Below are positions 43,285 to 52,699 of a DNA stretch of 64,000 nt, one piece after another. Under the pieces are notes generated by a model. The model saw only the letters and a list, made by a program, of their open reading frames with translations. It was not told the DNA's origin and did no database searches. This DNA comes from an uncultured Lachnospiraceae bacterium (GTDB taxonomy: Bacteria > Bacillota > Clostridia > Lachnospirales > Lachnospiraceae). Made by a program: the position numbers and the translations under genes. The number at the start of each line of letters is the position of its first letter. Position 1 is the stretch's first letter. The stretch lies in assembly GCA_910578405.1 (NCBI GenBank), contig CAJTQO010000003.1, positions 62,001 through 126,000 on the forward strand, given 5' to 3'.

Positions 43285-44100
43285 TTGAGTGGATTGATCA
43301 CAGATGAGGAGTTTTTGCGGATTGTCAGATATTTAAAACCGCGTTATGGGCTGGATTTGGAACAGAAAAAAGTAATCGTAAACGGAAGGATGGAGAATTA
43401 CATCAAGGCAGGGGGATGGGCGAATTTCAGCGCATATATGGATGCTGTGGAGAGGGATGCAAGCGGAAAGCTGGAAATGATACTGGTAAATATGCTGACC
43501 ACCAACCATACTTACTTTATGCGGGAATTTGAACATTTTGAATATTTCCGGAAAGTAGTCCTCCCATGGATGAAGGAAAAGGAAAGCGGGAGGAAAGATC
43601 TCCATATTTGGTGCGGGGCTGCTTCCACAGGGGAAGAACCTTATATGATTGCCATGGTTTTAAGGGATTTTTTCGGAGCGGAGCATGGCAGTTGGGATAC
43701 GAAAGTGCTGGCCACCGATGTATCCACCAAGGTATTGCAGCAGGCCCTGGCTGGGATTTACACCGCAGAACATCTCAAAGAAGTGCCGGAGCAGTGGAAG
43801 AGGAATTTTTTCCGGCAGGATAAGGTAAGCGGGCAATATATGGTAAAAGAGGAATTAAAAGGGGAGGTTATTTTCCGTCAGTTTAATTTAATGGAACCTT
43901 TTCCTTTTAAGAAAAAAATGCATACTATATTTTTGCGCAATGTTATGATATATTTTGATGAGAAGACCAAAGCGGAACTTTTACGGAAGGTGTATGATGT
44001 ATTGGTTCCGGGAGGTTATCTGTTTATTGGGATGACAGAGACTTTGGACAGGAGTGTGGCGCCGTTTCAGATCATCCAGCCGTCAATATTTAGAAAGTAG
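43285..44100 (+). CDS. cheR: chemotaxis protein methyltransferase CheR
   Basis: A 271-residue SAM-dependent enzyme that methylates receptor glutamates. The N-terminal helical domain begins near ITDEEFLRIVRYLKPRYGLDL. The SAM-binding motif is WCGAASTGEEPYMIAM, and LRNVMIYFD and GYLFIGMTETL complete the fold. No ATG serves as start. TTG 43285, preceded by a G-rich stretch, gives a normal N-terminus; TTG 43231 would overlap the previous gene by 28 bases. The start is therefore uncertain. Confidence 0.93.
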   Translation: MSGLITDEEFLRIVRYLKPRYGLDLEQKKVIVNGRMENYIKAGGWANFSAYMDAVERDASGKLEMILVNMLTTNHTYFMREFEHFEYFRKVVLPWMKEKESGRKDLHIWCGAASTGEEPYMIAMVLRDFFGAEHGSWDTKVLATDVSTKVLQQALAGIYTAEHLKEVPEQWKRNFFRQDKVSGQYMVKEELKGEVIFRQFNLMEPFPFKKKMHTIFLRNVMIYFDEKTKAELLRKVYDVLVPGGYLFIGMTETLDRSVAPFQIIQPSIFRK

Positions 44101-44117
44101 GGAGGGAATGATGATGT

Positions 44118-45146
44118 ATGAGTCTGATTAAAGTATTGGTAGTGGATGATTCGGTAGTGTTTAGAGAATTGTTAGTGCAGAGTCTGAGCCGGGATCCATC
44201 CATCCAAGTCGTTGGGACGGCCAAGGATCCATTTGAGGCGAGAGACGCGATTTTGAAATATCATCCCGATGTTATGACCCTGGATGTGGAGCTTCCAAGG
44301 ATGAGCGGCATTGAATTTTTAAGGAAACTCATGCCTCAGTATCCGCTGCCGGTGGTTGTAATCAGCGCTTTAAGCGATAAGGTATTTGATGCGATGAATG
44401 CAGGCGCTGTGGACTTTGTGGCGAAACCTGCTGTGGTGAACCGTACACAGCTTGAGGAATTCATTCAAAATGAATTGTTAGTTAAAATTAAAATCGCTTC
44501 TACAGCGAAAATCAGCAATATAAAAAAAACGGTTTCCAGTATGGAAAGCCAGCAGTTAACAACGGCGCATAAGAACCTGATTGTAGCGATTGGGGCTTCC
44601 ACTGGAGGCACGGAAGCGATTTTTTCGGTAGTGAAGGATTATGGGATTGACATCCCGGGAATTGTTATTGTACAGCATATGCCGCCGGGATTCACCCAGA
44701 TGTATGCGAAACGGCTGGACAATGAATGCCGTGTCCATGTAAAAGAAGCGCAGACAGGCGACAGAGTGATGCCGGGACATGTGCTGATTGCGCCCGGAGG
44801 GGATAAACATATGCATTTGGTTAAAGTGGGGGAGAACTATCAGGTGGAAATCAAGCCAGGGCCGAAAGTGAATGGGCATTGCCCGTCGGTGGATGTATTG
44901 TTTGAATCTGTCGCGCGGGTAGCCAAGGCCAAAGCGGTGGGGATTATCCTTACAGGCATGGGCGGCGATGGGGCGAAGGGCCTGTTAGCCATGCGAAGGG
45001 CAGGAGCAAAGACGATTGGGCAGGATGAATCAACATGCGTTGTTTATGGGATGCCTAAGGTTGCTTACGATATAGGGGCTGTGGAATATCAGGAGAAATT
45101 GACGGATATTGCCAGAAAGACCTATGCAGTATTAAATAAAATGTAG
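44118..45146 (+). CDS. cheB: chemotaxis methylesterase/glutamine deamidase CheB
   Basis: A 342-residue protein with a receiver (D56 in LDVELPRMSG) and methylesterase domain with the triad S161 (GASTGG), H187 (VQHMPPGFT) and D284 (MGGDGAKG). It removes methyl groups placed by CheR. GGAGGG is 11 nt before ATG 44118. Three out-of-frame ATGs at 44108, 44111 and 44114 are better spaced and open a short frame ending at 44131, overlapping the cheB start, so translation of cheB could be dampened. Confidence 0.96.
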   Translation: MSLIKVLVVDDSVVFRELLVQSLSRDPSIQVVGTAKDPFEARDAILKYHPDVMTLDVELPRMSGIEFLRKLMPQYPLPVVVISALSDKVFDAMNAGAVDFVAKPAVVNRTQLEEFIQNELLVKIKIASTAKISNIKKTVSSMESQQLTTAHKNLIVAIGASTGGTEAIFSVVKDYGIDIPGIVIVQHMPPGFTQMYAKRLDNECRVHVKEAQTGDRVMPGHVLIAPGGDKHMHLVKVGENYQVEIKPGPKVNGHCPSVDVLFESVARVAKAKAVGIILTGMGGDGAKGLLAMRRAGAKTIGQDESTCVVYGMPKVAYDIGAVEYQEKLTDIARKTYAVLNKM

Positions 45147-45158
45147 AGGAGAGAAAGC

Positions 45159-45551
45159 ATGAAAATTTTATTGGCAGAAGACGATTTTGTTACCCGCAAA
45201 TTTATGGTCAATTTCCTGTCAAAGTATGGAGAGTGTGATGTGACGGTGGACGGCATGGAAGCAGTGGATGCTTTTATGATGGCATTGGAGGATGATGAGC
45301 CATACGACCTGGTGTGTCTGGATATAATGATGCCTGTAATGGACGGGTATCAGGCTCTGGTAGGCATCCGTAATCTGGAAAAGCAGAGGAATGTCCCGGA
45401 GGACAAAGCAGCCAAGGTGATTATGACCACTGCTTTGAATGAAGAGAGGAATGTAAATATGGCTTTTGAGCTGGGATGCACCATTTATTCCGGCAAGCCG
45501 ATTGACCAGGACAGATTTGAGCAGGCGTTAAAAAAGACGGGCCTGTTATAA
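45159..45551 (+). CDS. cheY: CheY-like single-domain response regulator
   Basis: A 130-residue receiver with no output domain. The acidic pocket is AEDDF, the phospho-acceptor is D55 (LVCLDIMMPVMDG), the switch Thr lies in IMTTALNEE and the Lys in YSGKPID. It is the expected phospho-acceptor of CheA. No flagellar switch gene is in the window, so its target is unknown. GAGGAGAG precedes ATG 45159. Confidence 0.92.
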   Translation: MKILLAEDDFVTRKFMVNFLSKYGECDVTVDGMEAVDAFMMALEDDEPYDLVCLDIMMPVMDGYQALVGIRNLEKQRNVPEDKAAKVIMTTALNEERNVNMAFELGCTIYSGKPIDQDRFEQALKKTGLL

Positions 45552-45615
45552 GCAGAGAGGCTGTCCTGTGATAAGGGGAAAATATAGCGGAGAATAAACA
45601 GGAAAGGAGAAGCAT

Positions 45616-47787
45616 ATGGCTGAAGAATTTAACACAGAAGGCATGTTGGATATGTACCTGTTTGAAAATGAACAGTTACTGGAACAGCTTCAGGAAACGG
45701 TTCTGGAACAGAAGGATTCAGATTGCTTTGACGAAGACAGCATCAATGAAATCTTCCGTGCCATGCATACTATCAAAGGCTCTTCCGGTATTATGATGTT
45801 TGACAATATTACAGCAATATCCCATAAGCTGGAAGACGTCTTTTTCTACCTGCGAGAGTCACATCCTGACAACGTGCCTCATCTGGAGTTAGTGGAACAT
45901 GTATTAACGGTAGAGGATTTTATCAGCGGTGAAATGGATAAGATACGTAATGGGGATTCACCGGACGGCGAACCTGCGGAAATTATCGCTGAGCTGAATC
46001 AGTTTTTGGAAAAGATTAAAAATGGGGGCGCAAAAAAGGGGAAGGAGCAGGCTGCGGTGGCTGAGAATGTCCATGTGGAGCCAAAGCATTTTTATATTGC
46101 TCCGGTTGCCAGCAGCGCCAGCCGTTTTTACAAGATTTACATTACCTTTTTCCCAGACACGGAGATGGCAAACGTACATGCGTATAAGACGGTGTATGCC
46201 TTAAAGGAAGTGGCGGAGGATTTATTATATTCGCCGGAAGACATTATTTCCGATGCGGAAAGCGCGGAGACAATCCTGAAAGAGGGCTTCCGGGTTTTGT
46301 TACAGTCGCAGTCAAGCGAAGAGGAGCTTCGCAAACTGATTGGAGTAGGGTATGATATCGAATCGGTGGATATCTACGAGTGCAAGGCGGATGAATTCCT
46401 GCAGGGATTTGATTTTGGCGAGCATGAGCTGAAGATTGATTTGGAATCCAGCGTAGAGGATATAGAGGCTAAAGTAAATGCGGCCATAGACCAGAGCAGC
46501 GCGGAAGAAGAACTAAAGGAGAAGCCGAAGGAAAAGCCTATGGCGCCGGGTGATTTTGTAATTAAATCAAAAGAGCCAGGAAAGAAAAAGCAATTGGCAA
46601 AGGATAAGCCGAAAGCAGAGAAGGCTTCTTTCATCAGCGTGAACGTAAGTAAGATGGATCAGCTTATGGACTTAATCGGAGAATTGGTCATTTCGGAATC
46701 GGTGGTGCTGCAGAATCCGGATTTGAAGGTGCCGGGGCTTAATCTGACTAATTTTAATAAGGCGGCGGCGCAGATGGCGAAGATTTCCACTGACTTGCAG
46801 AACGTGATTATGTCCATGCGTATGGTCCCTCTAACCAATATCTTCCAGAAGATGAACCGTATTGTGTTTGATGTATCGAGAAAACTGGGGAAAGATGTGG
46901 ATTTTGAAATGGTCGGCGAACACACGGAAGTGGATAAGAATATTATCGAGCATATTTCTGATCCGCTGATGCATTTGGTGCGGAATGCGGTAGACCATGG
47001 GATTGAGACAAAAGAAGAACGCAAGAAAAGCGGTAAGTCAGAAAAGGCTAAGATTACTCTCTCGGCCAGGACGGAAGCCGGTAAAGTGTGGATTAGCGTA
47101 TCGGATAATGGAAAAGGGCTGGATCGTGAAAAGATTATGGCAAAGGCAAGGAAACAGGATCTGCTAAACGACGGCAAGCCAGAGTCGGCTTACACGGACA
47201 GGGAGGTATTCCAGTTCATAACTTTGCCTGGCTTTTCCACCAACGAGCAGGTTACGGAATATTCCGGGCGAGGCGTAGGCATGGATGTGGTAGTGCAGAA
47301 TATCCAGGCAATCGGAGGGGTGCTGGATATTGAGAGTGAAACCGGAGCCGGAACAACTATGAGCCTGAAGATTCCATTGACGCTGGCTATTATAGACGGC
47401 ATTGTGATGGAAACCGGAGATTCTTCTTTTGTTATGGAAACAGGTGTGATTAAGCAGTTCTTCAGTGTAAAAGAAGATATGATGATTCATGAACCTAACG
47501 GGGAAGAATATGTTATGATACGCGGGGACTGTTATCCGGTAATCCGCTTAGGAAAGTGGTATGGCCTGGATCATTATTGCACCAATATAGAAGACGGGAT
47601 GATGCTTATTCTGGAAGTGGACAGCAGGACAATATGCCTGTTTGTGGATAAGCTGATAGGAAAGCAGGAAATTGTCGTAAAACCGATTCCTTCTTATATT
47701 AAGAAAGTAAAGGGGCTTTCAGGCTGTACACAGTTGGGCGATGGGAGTATTGCTTTGATATTGGATCCAAGCGGATTAATAGAATAA
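45616..47787 (+). CDS. cheA: chemotaxis histidine kinase CheA
   Basis: A 723-residue kinase with the full CheA layout. P1 Hpt carries H51 (MHTIKGSSGIMMF), then P2-like segments, P3 dimerisation (about 335-400; VNVSKMDQLMDLIGELVISES), P4 ATPase with HLVRNAVDHGIE and DNGKGLD and SGRGVGMDVV, and a P5 CheW-like domain to the end. It phosphorylates CheY, CheB and possibly the HD-GYP regulators. AAAGGAG precedes ATG 45616. Nothing in the sequence suggests inactivation. Confidence 0.97.
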   Translation: MAEEFNTEGMLDMYLFENEQLLEQLQETVLEQKDSDCFDEDSINEIFRAMHTIKGSSGIMMFDNITAISHKLEDVFFYLRESHPDNVPHLELVEHVLTVEDFISGEMDKIRNGDSPDGEPAEIIAELNQFLEKIKNGGAKKGKEQAAVAENVHVEPKHFYIAPVASSASRFYKIYITFFPDTEMANVHAYKTVYALKEVAEDLLYSPEDIISDAESAETILKEGFRVLLQSQSSEEELRKLIGVGYDIESVDIYECKADEFLQGFDFGEHELKIDLESSVEDIEAKVNAAIDQSSAEEELKEKPKEKPMAPGDFVIKSKEPGKKKQLAKDKPKAEKASFISVNVSKMDQLMDLIGELVISESVVLQNPDLKVPGLNLTNFNKAAAQMAKISTDLQNVIMSMRMVPLTNIFQKMNRIVFDVSRKLGKDVDFEMVGEHTEVDKNIIEHISDPLMHLVRNAVDHGIETKEERKKSGKSEKAKITLSARTEAGKVWISVSDNGKGLDREKIMAKARKQDLLNDGKPESAYTDREVFQFITLPGFSTNEQVTEYSGRGVGMDVVVQNIQAIGGVLDIESETGAGTTMSLKIPLTLAIIDGIVMETGDSSFVMETGVIKQFFSVKEDMMIHEPNGEEYVMIRGDCYPVIRLGKWYGLDHYCTNIEDGMMLILEVDSRTICLFVDKLIGKQEIVVKPIPSYIKKVKGLSGCTQLGDGSIALILDPSGLIE

Positions 47788-47812
47788 ATATTCAGAAAGG
47801 AATAGGACCGAT

Positions 47813-48355
47813 ATGGAGGAAACGAATGCGTTAGGAAGTCTGCCACAGGATTCAAAAGACGTTTCGGATGAGCGGGACGCCCAAAAAGGGAAGTATATGA
47901 CTTTTAAATCCGGGAATGAGCATTATGGGCTGAAAATCCAGTATGTCAATGAGATTATCGGATTTCAGGCAATTACGGCTATACCCGAGACAGAACATTA
48001 TATTAAAGGGCTGATTAACCTGAGAGGCAAGATCATTCCGGTAATTGATGTAAGGCTGCGGTTTGGGCAGGAGCCATTTGAGTACAATGACCGAACCTGT
48101 ATCATCGTAATCAGCGTGAAATCTACAGTGGTGGGGCTGATTGTAGAAAAAATTGCGGAAGTGGTGGAAATTAAGGAAGAGAATATATTGCCTCCGCCTT
48201 CCATTGTACGCGCCGACAAGGTACAGAATAAATATGTATATGGTATCGGCAAGGTGGGCGGTTCCGTAAAACTGTTGCTGGATCCTGATAAACTTTTGAA
48301 TGATACGGATATGTCAATGGTGGAACAGGCAAATGATATGGGTGTAGAAGAATGA
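47813..48355 (+). CDS. cheW: chemotaxis adaptor CheW
   Basis: A 180-residue coupling protein that links receptors to CheA. YMTFKSGNEHYGLKIQYVNEII, LINLRGKIIPVIDVRLRFG and VEKIAEVVEI are the conserved segments. It has a charged N-terminal extension of about 25 residues. It lies 25 nt after cheA and 13 nt before the receptor gene. Confidence 0.95.
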   Translation: MEETNALGSLPQDSKDVSDERDAQKGKYMTFKSGNEHYGLKIQYVNEIIGFQAITAIPETEHYIKGLINLRGKIIPVIDVRLRFGQEPFEYNDRTCIIVISVKSTVVGLIVEKIAEVVEIKEENILPPPSIVRADKVQNKYVYGIGKVGGSVKLLLDPDKLLNDTDMSMVEQANDMGVEE

Positions 48356-48368
48356 GAGGTGTATAAAT

Positions 48369-49742
48369 ATGAAAAATATTAAAATGAAAACCAAGTTGAT
48401 AATCGGATTTTTAATTCCCATTGCAATTACTATAATTAACATAATTATAGGCGATTTATCAACAAAGAGAGCCGTGGGAATTACGGATCCTGTAAAGCAG
48501 GAAGAATATATAGTGTATGCGGCTATTTTTACGGCGGCATTTGCGGTAATATCCGTTATTATAACAGTGTGGATTGCATTGGCGCTAATTAAAGTTATCG
48601 AAAAGTCCGTAAAGCAATTGTCAGATGCAGCCAAAGAGATTGCAGCCGGCAAAGTTGACATCAATATGGTGAAATACAATAATGATGAGTTTGGCGAATT
48701 GGTGGATGAATATATGGCGGTTATTGAGAATATTAAATCTCAGGCAAACATTGCGGAGGAAGTGGCAAGCGGAAACCTGACCATCAATGTGGTGCCAAAG
48801 TCGTCAGACGATTTACTTGGCAATTCCTTGAAAAAACTGGTGGAGGACAATTTCCACGCTCTAAGCAACATCAGCGATGCAGGTTCACAGGTTACGATAG
48901 GCTCGGCACAGGTGGCCAGCGCAAGCCAGGCTTTGGCGCAGGGCTCTACAGAACAGGCCAGCGCTATCCAGCAGATTACCGCTTCCATCAGTGAGATTGC
49001 AGAAAAGACAAAGCAGAATGCAGAGCAGGCAAACGATACCAATCGTTTGATGTCAGAGGTGATAGGCAACGTTGACAAGGGGAATGTGCAGATGCAGGAT
49101 ATGATGTCAGCGATGCAGGATATTAATAAATCCTCCGAAAGCATTTCCAAGATTATTAAAGTAATTGACGATATTGCATTCCAGACCAATATTCTGGCAT
49201 TGAATGCCGCTGTGGAAGCGGCAAGGGCAGGTGAGGCCGGGAAGGGCTTTGCAGTAGTGGCAGAGGAAGTAAGGAGTCTGGCGGCAAAGAGTGCGGCAGC
49301 CGCAGCGGAAACGGCGGAATTGATTGAGGATTCCATTGGCAAAGTGGGGGTTGGCTCCAATATTGCGGATGAAACAGCACAAGCTTTGGAAAAAATCAGC
49401 AATACGGCAGTGCAGTGTGAAAGCCAGATTAAGGGGATTGCAGATTCTTCCAACTACCAGGCAACGGCAGTGGCGCAGATTGAGCAGGCCATTGCACAAG
49501 TATCCCAGGTGGTGCAGACAAACTCTGCAACGAGCGAACAATGTGCTGCAGCCAGTGAGGAACTTTCCAACCAGGCAACCAGGATGCGGGATTTGCTTTC
49601 TATTTACAATCTGGGCGGAGGAAGCAACAATTATTCCTCCCCGAGCACAGGAGAAACAGCGTCGTATTCTTCCGCATCGTCTTCCAGGTCTAATATGAAT
49701 GAACAGATTATCTCCCTTGGGGATGGATTTGGAAAGTATTAA
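48369..49742 (+). CDS. methyl-accepting chemotaxis protein with minimal external loop
   Basis: A 457-residue receptor. TM1 (about 9-28) and TM2 (about 48-75) flank an extracytoplasmic loop of only about 20 residues, so there is no external ligand domain. A HAMP region and a long signalling hairpin follow, with IDDIAFQTNILALNAAVEAARAG and GKGFAVVAEEVRSLAAKS at the tip. The C-terminal 40 residues are Ser-rich and flexible. Input probably comes from the membrane, the cytoplasm or a partner protein. It is the last gene before the operon terminator. Confidence 0.93.
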   Translation: MKNIKMKTKLIIGFLIPIAITIINIIIGDLSTKRAVGITDPVKQEEYIVYAAIFTAAFAVISVIITVWIALALIKVIEKSVKQLSDAAKEIAAGKVDINMVKYNNDEFGELVDEYMAVIENIKSQANIAEEVASGNLTINVVPKSSDDLLGNSLKKLVEDNFHALSNISDAGSQVTIGSAQVASASQALAQGSTEQASAIQQITASISEIAEKTKQNAEQANDTNRLMSEVIGNVDKGNVQMQDMMSAMQDINKSSESISKIIKVIDDIAFQTNILALNAAVEAARAGEAGKGFAVVAEEVRSLAAKSAAAAAETAELIEDSIGKVGVGSNIADETAQALEKISNTAVQCESQIKGIADSSNYQATAVAQIEQAIAQVSQVVQTNSATSEQCAAASEELSNQATRMRDLLSIYNLGGGSNNYSSPSTGETASYSSASSSRSNMNEQIISLGDGFGKY

Positions 49743-49791
49743 GAACCTATAAGCAAAAGTAAATAAGCGGATAGGATATCAAATACAAATG

Positions 49792-49830
49792 ACGCAGCCG
49801 GGAAGTAATTTTCCGGCTGCGTTTGTTTGT
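49792..49830 (+). terminator. terminator of chemosensory operon
   Basis: ACGCAGCCGG (49792-49801) pairs with CCGGCTGCGT (49813-49822) with inner A/T pairs, then TTGTTTGT. It follows the last receptor gene by 49 nt. Confidence 0.85.
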
Positions 49831-49864
49831 GCAGGGGAATTTTCCGGGAAATAGGGGCAGGCTG

Positions 49865-50476
49865 ATGCACCAAAATGAGGGAAAGCAATATATTAATAGC
49901 AAAGCAGTGGTTTTAGGAGATTTTCATATGGACGGAAAAAGAAACGCATTGGCTAATAACTGTAATTTTTCAGGAATCAGGCCAGTTATGGCGGATTTGT
50001 CTTATCCTCCGGTAGAGGTCAGAGGAAAGAACCCGTTTTACGCCAATCTGCTTAGCATAGATTATTGCGGTTCCGTTTCGGAATTGTCTGCAATTACGCA
50101 GTATATTAATAATGAAAACCGTTTATCCTGTGATATGTGTCCTGTGGCAAAGACTTTATTGGGGATAGCTATGGCGGAAATGATGCATTTGCAGAAATTG
50201 GGCGAACTCATTGTTTTGCTGGGTGGGGACATTGACTTTACAGCGAAATATAACAATGGGAAGCAGAAACTGTGGACGCCGGAATACGTGGAGCTGCCAA
50301 GCCATGTAAGAAAAATGCTGATTGCGGATATAGAAGCGGAGAAAGCGGCAATCAATCAATATAAGATGCATATCAGTATGATAAATGACGACTGTGTGAA
50401 CGATGTGCTGGCAAGAATTATGATAGATGAGGAATACCATATTATGCTGTTGCAGGCTATGCTGAAAGAATGCTGA
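49865..50476 (+). CDS. ferritin-like (di-iron) domain protein
   Basis: A 203-residue protein with a ferritin-like four-helix core in its second half. ELSAITQYINNENRL, AMAEMMHLQKLGELI, DIEAEKAAINQYKMHISMI and RIMIDEEYHIMLLQAML supply Glu and His residues at the expected spacing for a di-iron or dimanganese site. The N-terminal 70 residues are unassigned. The exact family (rubrerythrin-like or Mn-catalase-like) is unclear. ATG 49865 is preferred; the open frame begins at TTG 49823 within the terminator. Confidence 0.72.
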   Translation: MHQNEGKQYINSKAVVLGDFHMDGKRNALANNCNFSGIRPVMADLSYPPVEVRGKNPFYANLLSIDYCGSVSELSAITQYINNENRLSCDMCPVAKTLLGIAMAEMMHLQKLGELIVLLGGDIDFTAKYNNGKQKLWTPEYVELPSHVRKMLIADIEAEKAAINQYKMHISMINDDCVNDVLARIMIDEEYHIMLLQAMLKEC

Positions 50477-50511
50477 AGCGGGCATATGCCCGCTCCCTGT
50501 TTTTAAAATGA

Positions 50512-50823
50512 TTAACCGGATACGGATGGCAGGTTGCTCAGGTTGTTGTTTTCCGAATCGTCGGGCAGGGACTTTAAATATTCCGTATCTTTCCGGTGGG
50601 CAATGCCCACGCCTTTTATTTCCCCTTCTTTCGCCAGATTTACCCCTTCCTGCTTGGAAACGGTGGAACCGTCGGAAAGCTGGTAGCCGGTGATGCGGCC
50701 GCTGCTTTTGACAAGGCCCACGATTTCCTTAGCATCGCTTTTGGGTTGTGGGATATCATCCAGAGTGTTGCGGGCCAGCGCTTCGCCCAAAGTCTCTGTG
50801 CCGTTATTTTTTCTATTTTCCAT
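50512..50823 (-). CDS. DUF3892 domain protein
   Basis: A 103-residue protein of unknown function. The DUF3892 pattern is visible: EIVGLVKSSGRITGYQLSDG, VNLAKEGEIKGVGIAHRKDTEYLKSLPDD and NNLSNLP. Start choice is unusual. AAAGGAG lies 15 nt before ATG 50823 but only 6 nt before an in-frame CTG at 50832, so initiation may occur at CTG or ATG. It follows DUF1846 on the same strand. Confidence 0.75.
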   Translation of the reverse strand: MENRKNNGTETLGEALARNTLDDIPQPKSDAKEIVGLVKSSGRITGYQLSDGSTVSKQEGVNLAKEGEIKGVGIAHRKDTEYLKSLPDDSENNNLSNLPSVSG

Positions 50824-50954
50824 AGCTGTCAGTTTATTCTCCTTTGCTTTTCTTCCAAAGTTCATCTGATAGATGCGCTTTTAGTTTGTTCGGTATGGAA
50901 AATAATATGCGCTTTTTAAAAAGGAAACGTTTGGGTATAGGCTGGCTTAAAAAA

Positions 50955-52439
50955 TTATATATGGAATATTCTGTTTGTTTCGTATACCGGTTCGCAGGTC
51001 AGGTGCATACCCAGTTTTCGGAAAGTGTTTTCATCCACGGAAGATAAAATTACGGTGGAATGGACTTCACAGCCCTTTAATTTGGGCAATTGGGAGAGCG
51101 CCAGCCGTGCTGCGGTGTCCGTTGCCGCGCTGGTGGACAGGGCAATCAGTATTTCATCGGTGTGCAGGCGCGGGTTATGGCTGCCAAGGTAATCGGTCTT
51201 TAAGGTTTGTATCGGTTCAATAGAAGCCGGGGATACCAGATGGCGGTTATGGGCAATGCCTCCCAGGGCTTTCAGGGCATTAAGCAGCGCGGCGGCCGAA
51301 GCGCCTAATAAATCGGAAGTTTTTCCGGTGATAATCTGCCCGTCAGGCAGCTCAATGGCAACGGCAGGGTGTCCGGTATTTTCCTGACGCATCATGGCGA
51401 TGGGGACTACCTTGCGATCTTCCATGCTAATGGAAGCCTGTTTCATCAGTAGCTCCAGTTTATATACGGTTTCCCGGGCGCCCATGCGGTCTTTTTTCTG
51501 GTCATAGAGCGCCTGATAATAGCGGCGGATAATTTCCTGTTGGGACGCTTCCCGGCAGACTTCATCGTCAATGATGCATTTTCCGGCCATATTAACTCCC
51601 ATGTCTGTGGGAGACTTGTAGGGGCTGTTGCCCAGGATTTGTTCAAACATAGCATTTAACACCGGAAAGATTTCAATGTCCCGGTTGTAGTTTACCGTTG
51701 TTTCGCCATAAGCTTCCAGATGGAAAGGGTCTATCATATTAACGTCATTCAAATCAGCAGTGGCTGCTTCGTAGGCTACATTGACCGGATGGCGCAGCGG
51801 CAGGTTCCAAATAGGAAAGGTTTCAAATTTGGCATATCCGGCTTTTATCCCCCGTTTGTGTTCGTGATAAAGCTGGGAAAGGCAGGTGGCCATCTTGCCG
51901 CTGCCTGGCCCGGGGGCGGTGACAATGACCAATGGCCTGGACGATTCTATGTAATCGTTTTTGCCATAGCCTTCTTCACTGACAATGTGGGCGATGTTGC
52001 TGGGATAACCTTCGATTAGATAGTGCAGGTAGGATTTTATGCCCAGATTGGAAAGTCTTTCACGGAAGTGGTCGGCGGCGGGCTGTCCGGCATAGCGGGT
52101 AATGACAACGCTTCCTACGTAAAGCCCGTTGGAGCGGAAGGCGTCTGTAAGGCGCAGCACATCCAAGTCATAAGTAATGCCCAGATCGCCGCGGACTTTG
52201 TTTTTTTCTATGGCGTCCGCACTGATGACTATGACGACTTCCGCCTGTTCTTTGAGCTGGAGCAGCATTTTCAGTTTGCTGTCGGGCAGGAAGCCTGGAA
52301 GAACCCTGGAAGCATGGTAGTCATCAAATAACTTCCCGCCGAATTCCAGATATAGTTTATTGCCAAACTGGGCAATACGTTCGCGGATATGCTCGGACTG
52401 CATACTAAGATATTGGTTGTTGTCAAATCCTGTTTTCAT
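50955..52439 (-). CDS. DUF1846 (UPF0371) protein
   Basis: A 494-residue conserved protein. KTGFDNNQYLSMQSEHIRERI, YLEFGGKLFDDYHASRVLPGF, VTAPGPGSGKMATCLSQLYHEHKRG and AGYAKFETFPIWNLPLRHPVNVAYEAAT are the family hallmarks; the third resembles a P-loop. Function is unproven, and nucleotide binding is suggested by the GPGSGKM loop. The upstream minus-strand TATAAT (52613-52608) is a -10 candidate with no clear -35 box. Confidence 0.92.
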   Translation of the reverse strand: MKTGFDNNQYLSMQSEHIRERIAQFGNKLYLEFGGKLFDDYHASRVLPGFLPDSKLKMLLQLKEQAEVVIVISADAIEKNKVRGDLGITYDLDVLRLTDAFRSNGLYVGSVVITRYAGQPAADHFRERLSNLGIKSYLHYLIEGYPSNIAHIVSEEGYGKNDYIESSRPLVIVTAPGPGSGKMATCLSQLYHEHKRGIKAGYAKFETFPIWNLPLRHPVNVAYEAATADLNDVNMIDPFHLEAYGETTVNYNRDIEIFPVLNAMFEQILGNSPYKSPTDMGVNMAGKCIIDDEVCREASQQEIIRRYYQALYDQKKDRMGARETVYKLELLMKQASISMEDRKVVPIAMMRQENTGHPAVAIELPDGQIITGKTSDLLGASAAALLNALKALGGIAHNRHLVSPASIEPIQTLKTDYLGSHNPRLHTDEILIALSTSAATDTAARLALSQLPKLKGCEVHSTVILSSVDENTFRKLGMHLTCEPVYETNRIFHI

Positions 52440-52699
52440 ATTTTATTTCTGTTACCTTTTGCTTTCTCGCTCTTTTGCAGAGGCAATAAATCTCCGAAAC
52501 AAAGGGTTTGGCCTGCCTGGCCCGGACTTTCTTCGGTGACAAAGGCTTTCCCGCGCCGGACTGGATGTCTGGCGTCTGGCGCAATGCCGATTTAAAATAA
52601 CTTATGTATTATACAGCGCCCAAGGGCTAAAAATCTACTGTTTAAAGGAAAAAATTTAGAAATCTTTAATAGATGGAAAAAGATTTCACAATTATCATA

